Part shown: piece after piece, positions 8,693-17,623 of the stretch | How the letters are laid out: every line of letters begins with the position of its first letter | How positions within the stretch are numbered: position 1 is the stretch's first letter | From: Nocardia amamiensis NBRC 102102 | GTDB taxonomy: Bacteria > Actinomycetota > Actinomycetes > Mycobacteriales > Mycobacteriaceae | Length of the DNA: 64,000 nt | Direction: 5' to 3' | Assembly: GCF_001612745.1 (NCBI RefSeq) | Contig: NZ_BDBA01000063.1 | Coordinates: 1-64,000, forward strand | Notes under the pieces: model-generated | Told to the model about the DNA's origin: nothing | Seen by the model: only the letters and a program-made list of their open reading frames with translations | Database searches by the model: none | Made by a program: the position numbers and the translations under genes

Positions 8693-10462
8693 CCGGACGC
8701 CGAACGCGGCGGCGACCCGCTCGTCCAGCTCCGCCTGCGCCGCCTGGTCGGGCACGCGGCCCTCGACGAACTCGCACACCAGATCGATCACGTCCGCGGA
8801 CCTGGCGGCCGCCGGATCGGGTACCGGCAGCCGCGACACGTACTGCGTGATCCAGCGCCTCCTGCCCGAGTACAGCCGGTTGCCGCAGACCGCGTCGTAG
8901 TACCGCAGTCCGAGCGCCGAATTGGCCACGCCCATCAGCAGATACGCCAGCCGGATCGCCTCGGCAGGCGCGCGGGCCAGATCGGGCAGCGAGATCCAGT
9001 AGCAGTCGCCGTTGACCACCGCGCCCGAACGGTCCAGCGCGAAACGGGGACGATCGCTGATGTCCGGGAACACCAGCTTCGGCTCGCGCCACAGATGTGG
9101 ACGCTGCGGAACCCAGATCTCGAACCACTCGCGACCACTCTCGGTGACGTAGCGGCGACCGGCGAGCGTCTCCTTGTTGGCCAGCAGATACGCGGCGGCG
9201 CAGGGGAATTCGGTGAGATCGATCGGGGTGCGGCGGGAGCGCGCCACATCGTAGGGGTACAGCACGCGGATATCGCGTCCGCGCGTGGCCCGCCAGGGCA
9301 CGAGGTCGTGGTGGGTGATCAGCGCGAGCAGCAGTTCGGGCTCGGGACACGGGTCGGCCTCGGCCCAGCGGTCGGAGATGAACACGCGATCGGCGGTCGT
9401 CTTGATGCCGACCCGGATGCGCGCCACGTCGCCGAAGCTGCGCCAGGTGGCCGTGCCGATGCGGGTCAGCCAGGAATCGACCGCGTCGTGCGACATGCGC
9501 CACGCGATCTCCGGTTCATGCGTTCCGGGACTGCCCGGATTTCGTCCCACGACGAGTGCACGCTTCCCATTGCCGACGACCGCGATCTGGGTACCGGCAT
9601 CCAGCACGGCGTTGCGCATCACCGGCGGTTCGCGCCCGGTGACCAACCTGCCGACTTCGACGACGAACGTCCGCCCGTTGTGCTCGACAATCGAGCCGTG
9701 CTCGTCGGCAAGCGCTTCGAAAAGCAGTTTTTCACACGGCATTTCGCCATCTACCTGGTAGGCGGAGACGTACCGGCAGCCTTCGCGGTAGCTCTCGCGC
9801 CGCGCGATGGTGATCGCGGGCAGCACAGCGGCGGTGAAGAGTTTGGTGTCGCCGAGGTCGTACAGCTCGACGGGCGCCAGTTCGGTGAGCAACAGGCGGC
9901 GGATGTTCGCACCGGCTTTGGTGGTCAGAAAGCGGTTGGCGCACAGCAGGCCGAGCGCGCCGCCTACTGTCAGCAACCGCGGCAGCGTCGCGACGAACGG
10001 ATGGGTGAGGTCGATCCGGCCGCGCAGACCGAACCGTTTGCTCAGCAGTTGCGCGGTCGATCCGCCGAGCTGCTGGGTGCGCACGTACGGCGGGTTGGTG
10101 ATCACCGCGTCGAACGAGCCGTCCGCGAGTTCGGCCTCGACCGCGAGGAAGTCGGCGCCGCGCCAGGTCGCGACAATTCCTGCCGCACCGGCGCGTTCGC
10201 GCGCCACCGCGAGCGCGGCCGCGTCGAGGTCGTAGCCGATCAGCACCAGCCGGACGCCAGGCAGTCGCACCGCCGCCTCGGCATGCAGGGCGAACAGCAG
10301 CTCACCGTCGCCGCAGGCCGGATCGAGGACGCGCAGCAATCCCGATGCCGACGGCGTCACATGCCGCAGCAGCCGCTGCGCGAGGAACCTGGCCAGCGCG
10401 GGCGGCGTGTAGTGCCTGCCATGCCGTTTGCGGTCCCGCGCGGCGGTGGCTTCGGACGCCAT
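8510..10462 (-). CDS. Eco57I-type adenine-specific DNA methyltransferase
   Basis: This is a predicted N6-adenine methyltransferase of the Eco57I/type IIG-like group, about 650 residues. Motif I is DPACGDGELL (AdoMet binding), motif IV is NPPYVRTQ (catalysis), and the C-terminal half resembles a TaqI-like target-recognition domain (for example the PKLVFPDI segment). No separate nuclease gene is nearby, and no PD-(D/E)XK motif was obvious at the N-terminus, so it may be solitary. The ATG at 10462 (MASEATAARDRKRHGRHYTP) is chosen because upstream codons are not protein-like. The frame runs 183 bases antisense into the TetR gene. Family resemblance ends near AAAFGVR, so the last 60 or so residues are doubtful. 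Confidence 0.82.
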   Translation of the reverse strand: MASEATAARDRKRHGRHYTPPALARFLAQRLLRHVTPSASGLLRVLDPACGDGELLFALHAEAAVRLPGVRLVLIGYDLDAAALAVARERAGAAGIVATWRGADFLAVEAELADGSFDAVITNPPYVRTQQLGGSTAQLLSKRFGLRGRIDLTHPFVATLPRLLTVGGALGLLCANRFLTTKAGANIRRLLLTELAPVELYDLGDTKLFTAAVLPAITIARRESYREGCRYVSAYQVDGEMPCEKLLFEALADEHGSIVEHNGRTFVVEVGRLVTGREPPVMRNAVLDAGTQIAVVGNGKRALVVGRNPGSPGTHEPEIAWRMSHDAVDSWLTRIGTATWRSFGDVARIRVGIKTTADRVFISDRWAEADPCPEPELLLALITHHDLVPWRATRGRDIRVLYPYDVARSRRTPIDLTEFPCAAAYLLANKETLAGRRYVTESGREWFEIWVPQRPHLWREPKLVFPDISDRPRFALDRSGAVVNGDCYWISLPDLARAPAEAIRLAYLLMGVANSALGLRYYDAVCGNRLYSGRRRWITQYVSRLPVPDPAAARSADVIDLVCEFVEGRVPDQAAQAELDERVAAAFGVRLRAELDADHRQQGAAGELACGVLVGGRYQAVGGERERQRQPGHDLGDQVGVEIVRPTGIP

Positions 10463-10671
10463 ATCGGGATTGTGCCTCGTCCGGGCCGGGTGATCGCGGC
10501 AACGCGGGCAACTGGTCCCTGGCCGGGCGCGTCGCGCCAGCCGAAATCCTCCCGTGAGCGGGAAAACCGCCGTCTTCTCCGCGAGGCGCTGCATGTCTCC
10601 CACCTTCCCCGGTGAAGCGTTCGATGCTAGCGTTTGGTCTCGAAATAGGACCACATGGAGAGGGCTGGGAT

Positions 10672-11358
10672 ATGACGGCGACGACGGAGGAGTTCGCGGC
10701 GCTGACGCGGGTGCTCGACGAGCGGTGGACCTGCAGGCAGTTCCACCCGCAGCCCGTGGCACGGGAGACCATCCAGGCTTTGCTGCGGCTGGCCCAGCGG
10801 ACGCCGTCCTGGTGCAACACCCAGCCCTGGCAGATCGTGGTCACCGACGGCGCCGGGACCGACCGATTCCGGAAGGAACTGCTCGAGCACGTCGTGACCG
10901 GGACGCCCACACCGGATTTCGACTTCCCCGCGCAGTACACCGGGGTGTATCGGGACCGCAGACGCGAATGCGGGATGCAGCTGTACCAGAGTGTCGGTAT
11001 CGCCAAAGGCGATCACGAGAAGACCACGCGGCAAGCCGTGCGGAACTTCGAACTCTTCGACGCCCCGCACGTGGCGATCGTGACCAGCGAGGCGGATCTC
11101 GGCGTCTACGGAGCGGTCGACTGCGGCCTCTACATCGGCAGCTTCCTGCTCGGCGCGCAGAGTCTCGGTCTCGGCGCGGCGCCCCAGGCCGCATTGGCCT
11201 CGTACTCTCCCTTCATCCGCGAGTACTTCGGCATCCCGGATCACCGCAGGGTGGTCGCCGGAATCTCCTTCGGATACCCCGATGCCGACCACCCCGTCAA
11301 CGGCTTCCGCACCGCGCGCGCCGAACCGGACGACGTCATCACCTGGTTCGTCGACTGA
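10672..11358 (+). CDS. Nitroreductase family protein
   Basis: This is a flavin-dependent nitroreductase-fold enzyme of 228 residues. The FMN-binding N-terminus contains RWTCRQFHPQPV and RTPSWCNTQPWQ, and the C-terminal part contains LGLGAAPQAALASY and GISFGYPD. It likely uses FMN and NAD(P)H to reduce nitroaromatics or quinones; the physiological substrate is unknown. The start at 10672 is preceded by GGAGAGGG. It faces the HxlR regulator (converging), which is a frequent companion of such redox enzymes, but nothing in the sequence proves regulation. Confidence 0.9.
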   Translation: MTATTEEFAALTRVLDERWTCRQFHPQPVARETIQALLRLAQRTPSWCNTQPWQIVVTDGAGTDRFRKELLEHVVTGTPTPDFDFPAQYTGVYRDRRRECGMQLYQSVGIAKGDHEKTTRQAVRNFELFDAPHVAIVTSEADLGVYGAVDCGLYIGSFLLGAQSLGLGAAPQAALASYSPFIREYFGIPDHRRVVAGISFGYPDADHPVNGFRTARAEPDDVITWFVD

Positions 11359-11381
11359 GATCGATCGGCGCGCCGTCTGCG

Positions 11382-11867
11382 CTAGCGCGCGCTGCCCGCA
11401 GGGTTCTCGGCTCCGGTGGCATCGAGCAGACCGGGCCCGGGCTCCGGGTCGACATCCCGTGCGGTCAATTCACTTCTGCACGAATCGCATTCGAGCCGCA
11501 CATGCGCCTCGCCGGTGCACTCGTGGTGGCGGTAGCGCACCGGAGGTCCCTCGGGCGCCATGTAGGTGTCGCCCCAATCGCGGATGGCCAGCAGAATCGG
11601 GTAGATGTCGTGGCCTTTGGTGGTGAGGCGGTACTCCTCGTGCGCGCCGGCAGCGGCCTTCTGCTTGACCAGGATGCCGTGATCGATCAAGCGGTCCAGG
11701 CGATCCTGCAACCGGCTGCGGGAGATGCCTAGTGTGCTCTGAAAGGCGTTGAAACGCCGGATGCCGGAGAAGCAGGACTTGAGGATCAGCAGAGTCCAGC
11801 GATCACCGAAGATCACGAGCGGGCGCGTGATCGAGCACGGCACATCGGCCAGTTCTTCGTAGCGCAC
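11382..11867 (-). CDS. HxlR family transcriptional regulator
   Basis: This 161-residue winged-helix regulator has the HxlR core FGDRWTLLILKSCFSGIRRF at about residues 20-40, then the recognition helix region ISRSRLQDRLDRLIDHGIL. After the domain it carries an extra tail with HHECTGE and ECDSCRSELTARDV, a possible metal-binding or redox cysteine cluster. The predicted start is a GTG at 11867 with a poorly spaced SD, so the start is uncertain. It lies downstream of accD6, beyond a strong terminator. Confidence 0.85.
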   Translation of the reverse strand: MRYEELADVPCSITRPLVIFGDRWTLLILKSCFSGIRRFNAFQSTLGISRSRLQDRLDRLIDHGILVKQKAAAGAHEEYRLTTKGHDIYPILLAIRDWGDTYMAPEGPPVRYRHHECTGEAHVRLECDSCRSELTARDVDPEPGPGLLDATGAENPAGSAR

Positions 11868-11944
11868 TCCCCGATGCTACCGAGCGTCACGCCGCGTTCG
11901 CCCTCGTGAGATCTCACTATGCGGCTACCCGGCGACCCACAACG

Positions 11945-11980
11945 CGAAGCGGGCCCCAGGGTGCCCTGGAGCCCGCTTCG
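11945..11980 (-). terminator. Strong hairpin terminator after accD6
   Basis: The outer arms CGAAGCGGGC and GCCCGCTTCG enclose an inner CCAGGG/CCCTGG stem, forming a near-perfect 36-base hairpin starting about 10 bases after the accD6 stop. No T-run follows, as is usual in actinobacteria. It separates the fatty-acid cluster from the HxlR gene. Confidence 0.8.
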
Positions 11981-11990
11981 GCGCATTGGT

Positions 11991-13424
11991 TCAGAGGGGG
12001 ATGTTCTTGTGGTGACTCGCGCGGGCCGGAGCCGCGGCGAGCGCGGCGGCGATGGTGCTGCGGGTCTTGGCCGGGTCGATGACCTGGTCGACCACGCCGA
12101 TCGCTATGGCGCGCTCCACGCCGCCTGCGATGCGCTCGTGTTCCGCGGTCAGCCGCTCGTGCAGTGCTTCGCGCTCTTCCTCCGGCGCGGCCGCGAGGGC
12201 CTTCTTGTGCAGGATGCCGACCGCGGCCTTGGCGCCCATCACAGCCACCTCGGAGCCCGGCCACGCGTAGACCGCTGTCGCGCCGAGCGAGCGGGCGTTC
12301 ATCGCGATGTAGGCGCCACCGTAGATCTTGCGGGTGACCAGCGTGACCCGCGGAACGCGCGCTTCGGCGAACGCGTGCAGCAGCTTCGCGCCGCGACGCA
12401 CCACGCCTTCCCACTCCTGGCCGACACCCGGCAGGTAGCCAGGCACGTCGGTGACGACGACCAGCGGAATGCCGAACGCGTCGCACAGCCGCACGAACCG
12501 TGCCGCCTTCTCGGCGCTTTCGGAGTTCAGGCAGCCGCCGAGCCGGATCGGGTTGTTCGCCAGTACGCCGACGGTGCGGCCGCCGAGGCGACCGATGCCG
12601 GTGACGATGCTGCGGGCGTACCCACCCTGCAGTTCCTCGAAGGTCGACTCGCCGTCGACGTTGTCGAGCAGCTCGTGGATGATCGGCTTCACGTCGTAGG
12701 CGCGCTTGGCCGACTCCGGCAGCATGGCCTTCAGGTCGACGTCGCCGTGCTCGGCCGCGACCAGGTCGAATTCGCCCTGCTCGGCGAACATCGACACCAG
12801 GCGGCGGGCGCGGTGCAGCGCGTCGGCCTCGTCGCCCGCGACGATGTGGGTGACGCCGGACTTCTTGCCGTGCGTCTCCGGGCCGCCGAGGGTGGCCATG
12901 TCGACCTGCTCGCCGGTCACGCTGCGCACCACGTCCGGACCGGTCACGAAGACGCGGCCTTCCGGAGCCATGATCACGATGTCGGTGAGTGCCGGGCCGT
13001 AGGCGGCGCCACCGGCGGCGAAGCCGAGCACCACGGAGATCTGCGGAACCAGCCCGGACGCGCGAACCATGGCCTCGAAGACCTGGCCGACCGCGTGCAG
13101 CGCCTCGACGCCTTCGGCCAGGCGGGCGCCGCCGGAGTGCCAGAGTCCGACCACCGGGACGCCGGAGTCGATGGCGGTGTCGATGGCGTCGACGATGTGC
13201 TTGCAGCCCTCCACACCCATCGCGCCGCCCATGACGGTGGCGTCGGAGCAGTAGGCCACGGTGCGAACACCGTCCACTTCACCGATGGCAGCGAGCACAC
13301 CGGACTTGTCCCGCGGATGGAGCGGAAGAACGGTGCCGGGGTCGAAGAAGCGCTGCAGTCGACCGAGCGGATCGCGCGGGTCGGTGGCGGTCTCTTGGCG
13401 CAACGCGGGAGCGATGATTGTCAT
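11991..13424 (-). CDS. accD6: Acyl-CoA carboxylase beta subunit AccD6
   Basis: This is the carboxyltransferase subunit (477 residues) that, with an AccA-type biotin subunit encoded elsewhere, makes malonyl-CoA for FAS-II. It has the two-crotonase-fold layout of the family. The N half has VGLWHSGGARLAEGVEAL and LGFAAGGAAYGPAL (acyl-CoA site). The C half has LVVVTDVPGYLPG and TRKIYGGAYIAMNARSLGA. It is the last gene of the fabD-acpM-kasA-accD6 series, as in M. tuberculosis. A hairpin in the 124 bp gap after kasA suggests that it may also have its own promoter there. Confidence 0.95.
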   Translation of the reverse strand: MTIIAPALRQETATDPRDPLGRLQRFFDPGTVLPLHPRDKSGVLAAIGEVDGVRTVAYCSDATVMGGAMGVEGCKHIVDAIDTAIDSGVPVVGLWHSGGARLAEGVEALHAVGQVFEAMVRASGLVPQISVVLGFAAGGAAYGPALTDIVIMAPEGRVFVTGPDVVRSVTGEQVDMATLGGPETHGKKSGVTHIVAGDEADALHRARRLVSMFAEQGEFDLVAAEHGDVDLKAMLPESAKRAYDVKPIIHELLDNVDGESTFEELQGGYARSIVTGIGRLGGRTVGVLANNPIRLGGCLNSESAEKAARFVRLCDAFGIPLVVVTDVPGYLPGVGQEWEGVVRRGAKLLHAFAEARVPRVTLVTRKIYGGAYIAMNARSLGATAVYAWPGSEVAVMGAKAAVGILHKKALAAAPEEEREALHERLTAEHERIAGGVERAIAIGVVDQVIDPAKTRSTIAAALAAAPARASHHKNIPL

Positions 13425-13483
13425 CGCGTTGTCTCCTCACTAACGGAGTGTGTGCCGCTGCCGCGGCTGCGTATGAAGAACCA

Positions 13484-13521
13484 CGGCGGGGTCGAACCAG
13501 GTCAACTGGCCGACCCCGCCG
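13484..13521 (-). terminator. Hairpin between kasA and accD6
   Basis: CGGCGGGGTCG (13484-13494) and CGACCCCGCCG (13511-13521) form a perfect 11 bp stem about 30 bases after the kasA stop. It may terminate or attenuate the upstream transcript, leaving accD6 partly dependent on its own promoter. Confidence 0.6.
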
Positions 13522-13548
13522 GGAATCGTTGTGCAGTCGGTCGCGCGG

Positions 13549-14799
13549 CTATGCCCGACCGAAGGCGAGCGCCACATTGTGCCCACCGAAGCCGAAGGAG
13601 TTGTTGATCGCGTACTCGATCTCCTGGCGGCGGGCTTCGCCCTTCACCACGTCGAGGTCGATCTCCGGGTCCTGGTTCTCCAGGTTCAGCGTCGGCGGCA
13701 CGATGCCGTCCCGGATGCTCATCACGGTCAGCACGGACTCCAGAGCGCCGACGGCGCCGATCGAGTGGCCGAGTGCCGACTTGGGCGCGTACACCGAGGC
13801 ATGGTTGCCGACGGCCTTGTTGATCGCGTTCGCCTCGGCGGTGTCACCGATCGGCGTCGCGGTCGCGTGCGCGTTGATGTGCGTGATGTCCTTCTTGGTC
13901 AATCCCGCCGACTGCATCGCCCTGGTCATGGCCCGCGCCGCGCCGTCGCCCGTCGGGTCGGGCGCGACGAGGTGGAAGCCGTCGGAGGTGATGCCCGCGC
14001 CGAGCAGGCGCGCGTGGATGGTGGCGCCACGCGCCTTCGCGTGCTCTTCGGTCTCGATGACCATGAGCGCGCCCGCCTCGCCGAAGACGAAGCCGTCGCG
14101 ATCGGAGTCGAAGGGACGCGAGGCGCCCTTCGGGTCGTCGTTGCGGGTGCTCATGGCGCGCATCATGGTGAACGCCGCGATCGGCACCGCGTCGATGAAG
14201 CCTTCGACGCCGCCGGTGACGACGATGTCGGCGTCACCCATGACGATCATCCGCCACGCGTTGGCAATGGCCTCGGAGCCGGACGAGCATGCCGAGACCG
14301 GAGTGACCACTCCCGCCCTGGCCTTCAGTTCGAGGCCGACAACGGCCGAAGGGCCGTTCGGCATGACCATCTGCACAGCCAACGGCGAAATCTTGCGATA
14401 GCCGCCGTTCTTCAGCTTGTCCACGGAATCGATGAGGGCGTCGCCACCACCTAATCCGGTGCCGATGGCCACACCCAGCCGCTCCGGGTCGACTTCCGGG
14501 CTGCCCGCGTTCCGCCACACCTCGCGACCGAGCACGGTCGCGAGCTGCTCGACGTAGGCCATGCGCCGGCATTCGACACGGGACAGCAGGGTGTCGGGCC
14601 GGACCTTCAGGTGGCCGCCGATGCGGACCGGAAGGTCGTATTCCTCGATGAAGGAATCCTCGAGAACGTCGATGCCGCTCTCGCCGTTGAGGAGTCCCTT
14701 CCACGTCGCATCGACGTCACCCGCGATCGACGTGGTCGCCGCCAGGCTGGTTACGACGACATTGGGGAAGTTCCCGTTCAAGGTGGAAGGAGTGGTCAC
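13549..14799 (-). CDS. kasA: Beta-ketoacyl-ACP synthase (KasA/FabF type)
   Basis: This is a condensing enzyme of FAS-II (416 residues) that elongates acyl-AcpM with malonyl-AcpM toward meromycolic acids. The catalytic triad is visible at Cys171 ([10 protein letters not shown]), His311 ([11 protein letters not shown]) and His345 ([10 protein letters not shown]). These are the same residue numbers as M. tuberculosis KasA, and the terminal glycine loop [10 protein letters not shown] is intact. Mycobacteria have kasA and kasB in tandem; here only one kas gene lies between acpM and accD6. The start ATG is 10 bp after the acpM stop. Confidence 0.95.
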   Translation of the reverse strand: MTTPSTLNGNFPNVVVTSLAATTSIAGDVDATWKGLLNGESGIDVLEDSFIEEYDLPVRIGGHLKVRPDTLLSRVECRRMAYVEQLATVLGREVWRNAGSPEVDPERLGVAIGTGLGGGDALIDSVDKLKNGGYRKISPLAVQMVMPNGPSAVVGLELKARAGVVTPVSACSSGSEAIANAWRMIVMGDADIVVTGGVEGFIDAVPIAAFTMMRAMSTRNDDPKGASRPFDSDRDGFVFGEAGALMVIETEEHAKARGATIHARLLGAGITSDGFHLVAPDPTGDGAARAMTRAMQSAGLTKKDITHINAHATATPIGDTAEANAINKAVGNHASVYAPKSALGHSIGAVGALESVLTVMSIRDGIVPPTLNLENQDPEIDLDVVKGEARRQEIEYAINNSFGFGGHNVALAFGRA

Positions 14800-14809
14800 A
14801 GTGTCGGCC

Positions 14810-15112
14810 CTACTCGGCGTTGTCGAACTTGGCCTTGAGCTCGGCGGCCGCCTCAGCGTTCTCCGCCTCGAGCTTCTGGATGTAGCCGACGGCGTCGCCG
14901 ACCGTCTTCAAGCTGGCCAGATCCTCGTCCGGGATCTTCACGCCGTACTTGTCCTCGGTCTGCACCGCGATCTCGACCATGGACAGCGAGTCGATGTCCA
15001 GGTCATCGACGAAGGACTTCTCGATCGTCACCTCGGAGGGCTCGATACCGGTCACCTCTTCGATGATCTTGCCGAGTTCCTCGACGATTTGTTCCTGGGT
15101 CAGAGCTGCCAC
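14810..15112 (-). CDS. acpM: Meromycolate extension acyl carrier protein AcpM
   Basis: This 100-residue acyl carrier protein has the phosphopantetheine attachment Ser42 in [13 protein letters not shown]. It has an acidic body and the Ala/Glu-rich C-terminal tail that distinguishes AcpM from ordinary 75-80-residue ACPs. It carries the growing chain between FabD, KasA and the rest of FAS-II. It lies between fabD and kasA on the same strand. Confidence 0.96.
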   Translation of the reverse strand: MAALTQEQIVEELGKIIEEVTGIEPSEVTIEKSFVDDLDIDSLSMVEIAVQTEDKYGVKIPDEDLASLKTVGDAVGYIQKLEAENAEAAAELKAKFDNAE

Positions 15113-15164
15113 TTCGTGGCTCCCTTCTTGATACTTTGTAGGGCTCTACTGGTTCTTTTCGGAT

Positions 15165-15193
15165 CGAGCAGGCAGATGGTTACCACCTGCTCG
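15165..15193 (-). promoter_or_regulatory. Inverted repeat in the acpM leader
   Basis: CGAGCAGG (15165-15172) and CCTGCTCG (15186-15193) can pair across a 13-base loop in the 122-base gap between the fabD stop and the acpM start. It could be an attenuator or processing site that raises acpM output over fabD. Function is inferred only from position. Confidence 0.4.
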
Positions 15194-15234
15194 GTCACGA
15201 CCTCGCATATGGATGCATCGGTCGCGGAGGAAAG

Positions 15235-16149
15235 CTAGCCGGATGTGGTCAGCTCAGCCAACGCGGGGAGGTCTTCGGGGGTCTTCAGGGCCAGCGTCGG
15301 CGTGCCCTTCAGTTCCCGTTTCGCGATGCCGACAAGGGTGCCCGCCGGCGGCAGCTCAGCCACCGCCGAGACACCGGCCTGCCGGACGGTCTCGGTGCAC
15401 AGATCCCACCGGACAGGCCGGGTGACCTGCGCGGCGAGCTTGTCGATCGCGTCCTGTCCGGACGCGACGGGCTTGCCGTCGAAGTTCGACAGCAAGGTCT
15501 TGGTCGGCTCGTTCGGAGCGATCTTCGTTATGGCTTCGGTCACAGCATCCTGTGCCGGAGCCATGAACGCGGTGTGGAACGCGCCCGCGACGGGCAGCGC
15601 GCGAACCCGGGCTTTCTCCGGAGGATTCGCGGCGAGCTCGGCGAGAGCGTCCAGCCGACCCGCGGCCACGATCTGGCCTACCGCGTTGCGGTTGGCCGGG
15701 ACGAGGTCGAGTTCGGCGAGCCGTTCGAGCACGGTGGCCTCATCGCCACCGAGTACCGCGGACATACCGGTCGGCTCCAGCGCGCACGCCTTGGCCATCT
15801 CCGCTCCGCGGATGGCGGCCAAGCGGACCGCGTCGTCGGCGGAGAGAACTCCGGCGACCGCCGCGGCGGCGAGTTCGCCGACCGAGTGTCCGGCAACGAT
15901 GGTAGCGGCAGGGAGCGCGTCCTGCGGAACTTCCGAGAACGCGAGCAGCGCCGCGGCGACCACCAATGGCTGGGTCACGGCGGTGTCGGTGATCTCCTCG
16001 GCCGTCGCGGTGGTGCCGAGACGCACCAGGTCCAGGCCGGAGGCCTTGGACCACAGCGTGAGGCGCTCGTTCGCGCCGGGAAGGTCGAGCCAAGGCGCGA
16101 GCATGCCGGGTGTCTGAGAGCCCTGTCCAGGGGCGAACAACGCGATCAC
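15235..16149 (-). CDS. fabD: Malonyl-CoA:ACP transacylase FabD
   Basis: The enzyme transfers malonyl groups from CoA to AcpM (304 residues). The N-terminal ALFAPGQGSQTPGM and the active serine in VAGHSVGELAAAAV (about residue 89) are diagnostic, with the later catalytic His in AGAFHTAFM. The frame is open further upstream, but the conserved N-terminus begins at the GTG at 16149. It is the first gene of the FAS-II transcript, just downstream of a MabR-box-like repeat. Confidence 0.95.
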   Translation of the reverse strand: MIALFAPGQGSQTPGMLAPWLDLPGANERLTLWSKASGLDLVRLGTTATAEEITDTAVTQPLVVAAALLAFSEVPQDALPAATIVAGHSVGELAAAAVAGVLSADDAVRLAAIRGAEMAKACALEPTGMSAVLGGDEATVLERLAELDLVPANRNAVGQIVAAGRLDALAELAANPPEKARVRALPVAGAFHTAFMAPAQDAVTEAITKIAPNEPTKTLLSNFDGKPVASGQDAIDKLAAQVTRPVRWDLCTETVRQAGVSAVAELPPAGTLVGIAKRELKGTPTLALKTPEDLPALAELTTSG

Positions 16150-16215
16150 GTCTCTAAGAAAACACTGTGAGACCGGCCGCACGAGATGTCGACGCGAATG
16201 AAGGTTCCGAGGAGC

Positions 16216-16236
16216 TTTTGTGGGGGTTCCACAAAA
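16216..16236. promoter_or_regulatory. Putative MabR operator (TTTTGT-N9-ACAAAA)
   Basis: A near-perfect dyad lies about 67 bp upstream of the fabD start: TTTTGT, nine bases, ACAAAA (extended arms CTTTTGTGG/CCACAAAAG, 16215-16237). As I recall, this is the form of the binding site reported for M. tuberculosis MabR at the fasII promoter. The mabR gene ends 41 bp upstream of it. A terminator role for the hairpin is the alternative. Confidence 0.7.
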
Positions 16237-16277
16237 GACCACGTGGCCTGTCCGAATCGACCGATTCCCCGAACGCG

Positions 16278-17612
16278 TTACACGCCCTCGTGACCGAACG
16301 CGACTTGGGTGACTTCTGGGGTAGGTGTTGACGATTCGTTACGGGTTCGTGTCAAACGACCCACTGTTGCGGCGATCCGGAGTACGTACGCGTCGCGCGG
16401 ATTCATCGGATCACGGCCGGTGATCTCGGCGATGCGCTTCAGGCGATACCGGACCGTATTTGGATGGACGTACAGCTGACGCGCACACGTCTCGACCGCT
16501 CCACCGCAATCCAGATAGGCATCGAGGGTGTCCGCCAGCGACGACCCCGCCGCGGCCAACGGTAGGACAAGGTACTCGTTCAGCGCGTCGATCGCAGCCC
16601 GATCACCCAACAAAGCTCGTTCCGGTAGCAATTCGGCCGCGTGCACCGGGCGCGGCGCCCCGCGCCAGCCCACCACGGCCTCCATGCCCGCCAGTGCCTC
16701 CACCGCGCTGGCATGCGCCGCACCCAGGGTGCGCGTGGTCGGCCCGATCACCACCGGGCCGTCCGAGAACACTTCGGCGAGCAGGTCGGCCAGGAACGGG
16801 GAGACATACGAGGTATCGCCGAGATGCCCGGACACCACCATCACCAGCCTGGTGCCCTGCACCACCGCCAGCGCGGCGCGACCGTGCCGTGCCGCGATGG
16901 AATGCACCGCTCCCACCGACGAGACGCCCTGCTCGCCCGGCGGTGTGCCGACCAGGACCGTCGCCGGTGCGGTCGCGTCCCAGTTCAACGTCGCGGCACG
17001 GGAGAGCATGTCCGGGCCGCTATCGCCGCGCACCACGGCGTCGACGACCAGCGCCTCCAGCCGGGTGTCCCACGCGCCGCGCGACTCGGCGGCGCTGGCG
17101 TACACCGAGGCGGCGGCGAACCCGAGCTCGCGCCCGTAACGCAGCACCGCCTCGGTGAGGGCGACCAGCTGCCGGTCGTTGCGCGCGAGCGCGGGCAACC
17201 ACTGCTCGAAGAACTCCATGGCGACGCGCACCATGTCCACGGTCTGGCGCAGCGTCAGCCGCCGCGCCAGATCCTGCGGGATCACCTGGAAGGCGTCCAG
17301 GCTGAACCGGATGTCGCTGTCCGGGTCCTGGAGCCATTCCAGGAAGTTCACCACCGCGGTCTGCACCAGCATCTGCACACCGGCCCGCTGGGCGGCGTCC
17401 AGATCGGCGAAGAACGGCAACCGATCCTGCATCGACCCCACCGCCTCGGTGGAGAGGCGGCCGGAGAACTGCTTGACGCGTTTGAGCAGCGTGTCCGGAA
17501 GAGGGTCGCGGGTCTGCGGGTTCGGGGAGAGCGCGCCCGTCGGCAGATACACCTCGTGCTCGGAGGAGCCTTCGGAGATCCGCCGGGGCCGCGGCGGTTT
17601 ACGGTCCACCAT
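16278..17612 (-). CDS. mabR: PucR-type transcriptional regulator of FAS-II (MabR/Rv2242-like)
   Basis: This is a 444-residue regulator with a long N-terminal sensory region, a central GGDEF-like/CdaR domain and a C-terminal PucR HTH. The HTH spans roughly 360-410, with YLDCGGAVETCARQLYVHPN then TVRYRLKRIAEITGRDP. Position between aceE and fabD, length and architecture match M. tuberculosis MabR, which binds the fasII promoter and responds to long-chain acyl-CoA. It begins 11 bp after the aceE stop, so it may be read through from aceE. Confidence 0.9.
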   Translation of the reverse strand: MVDRKPPRPRRISEGSSEHEVYLPTGALSPNPQTRDPLPDTLLKRVKQFSGRLSTEAVGSMQDRLPFFADLDAAQRAGVQMLVQTAVVNFLEWLQDPDSDIRFSLDAFQVIPQDLARRLTLRQTVDMVRVAMEFFEQWLPALARNDRQLVALTEAVLRYGRELGFAAASVYASAAESRGAWDTRLEALVVDAVVRGDSGPDMLSRAATLNWDATAPATVLVGTPPGEQGVSSVGAVHSIAARHGRAALAVVQGTRLVMVVSGHLGDTSYVSPFLADLLAEVFSDGPVVIGPTTRTLGAAHASAVEALAGMEAVVGWRGAPRPVHAAELLPERALLGDRAAIDALNEYLVLPLAAAGSSLADTLDAYLDCGGAVETCARQLYVHPNTVRYRLKRIAEITGRDPMNPRDAYVLRIAATVGRLTRTRNESSTPTPEVTQVAFGHEGV

Positions 17613-17623
17613 CCAATATTCCG

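Noticed and set aside
9095..10615. A 506-codon frame opposite the methyltransferase
   Set aside because: Antisense shadow; the opposite strand encodes intact methyltransferase motifs, and this product is Gly/Arg/Gln-rich without any domain.
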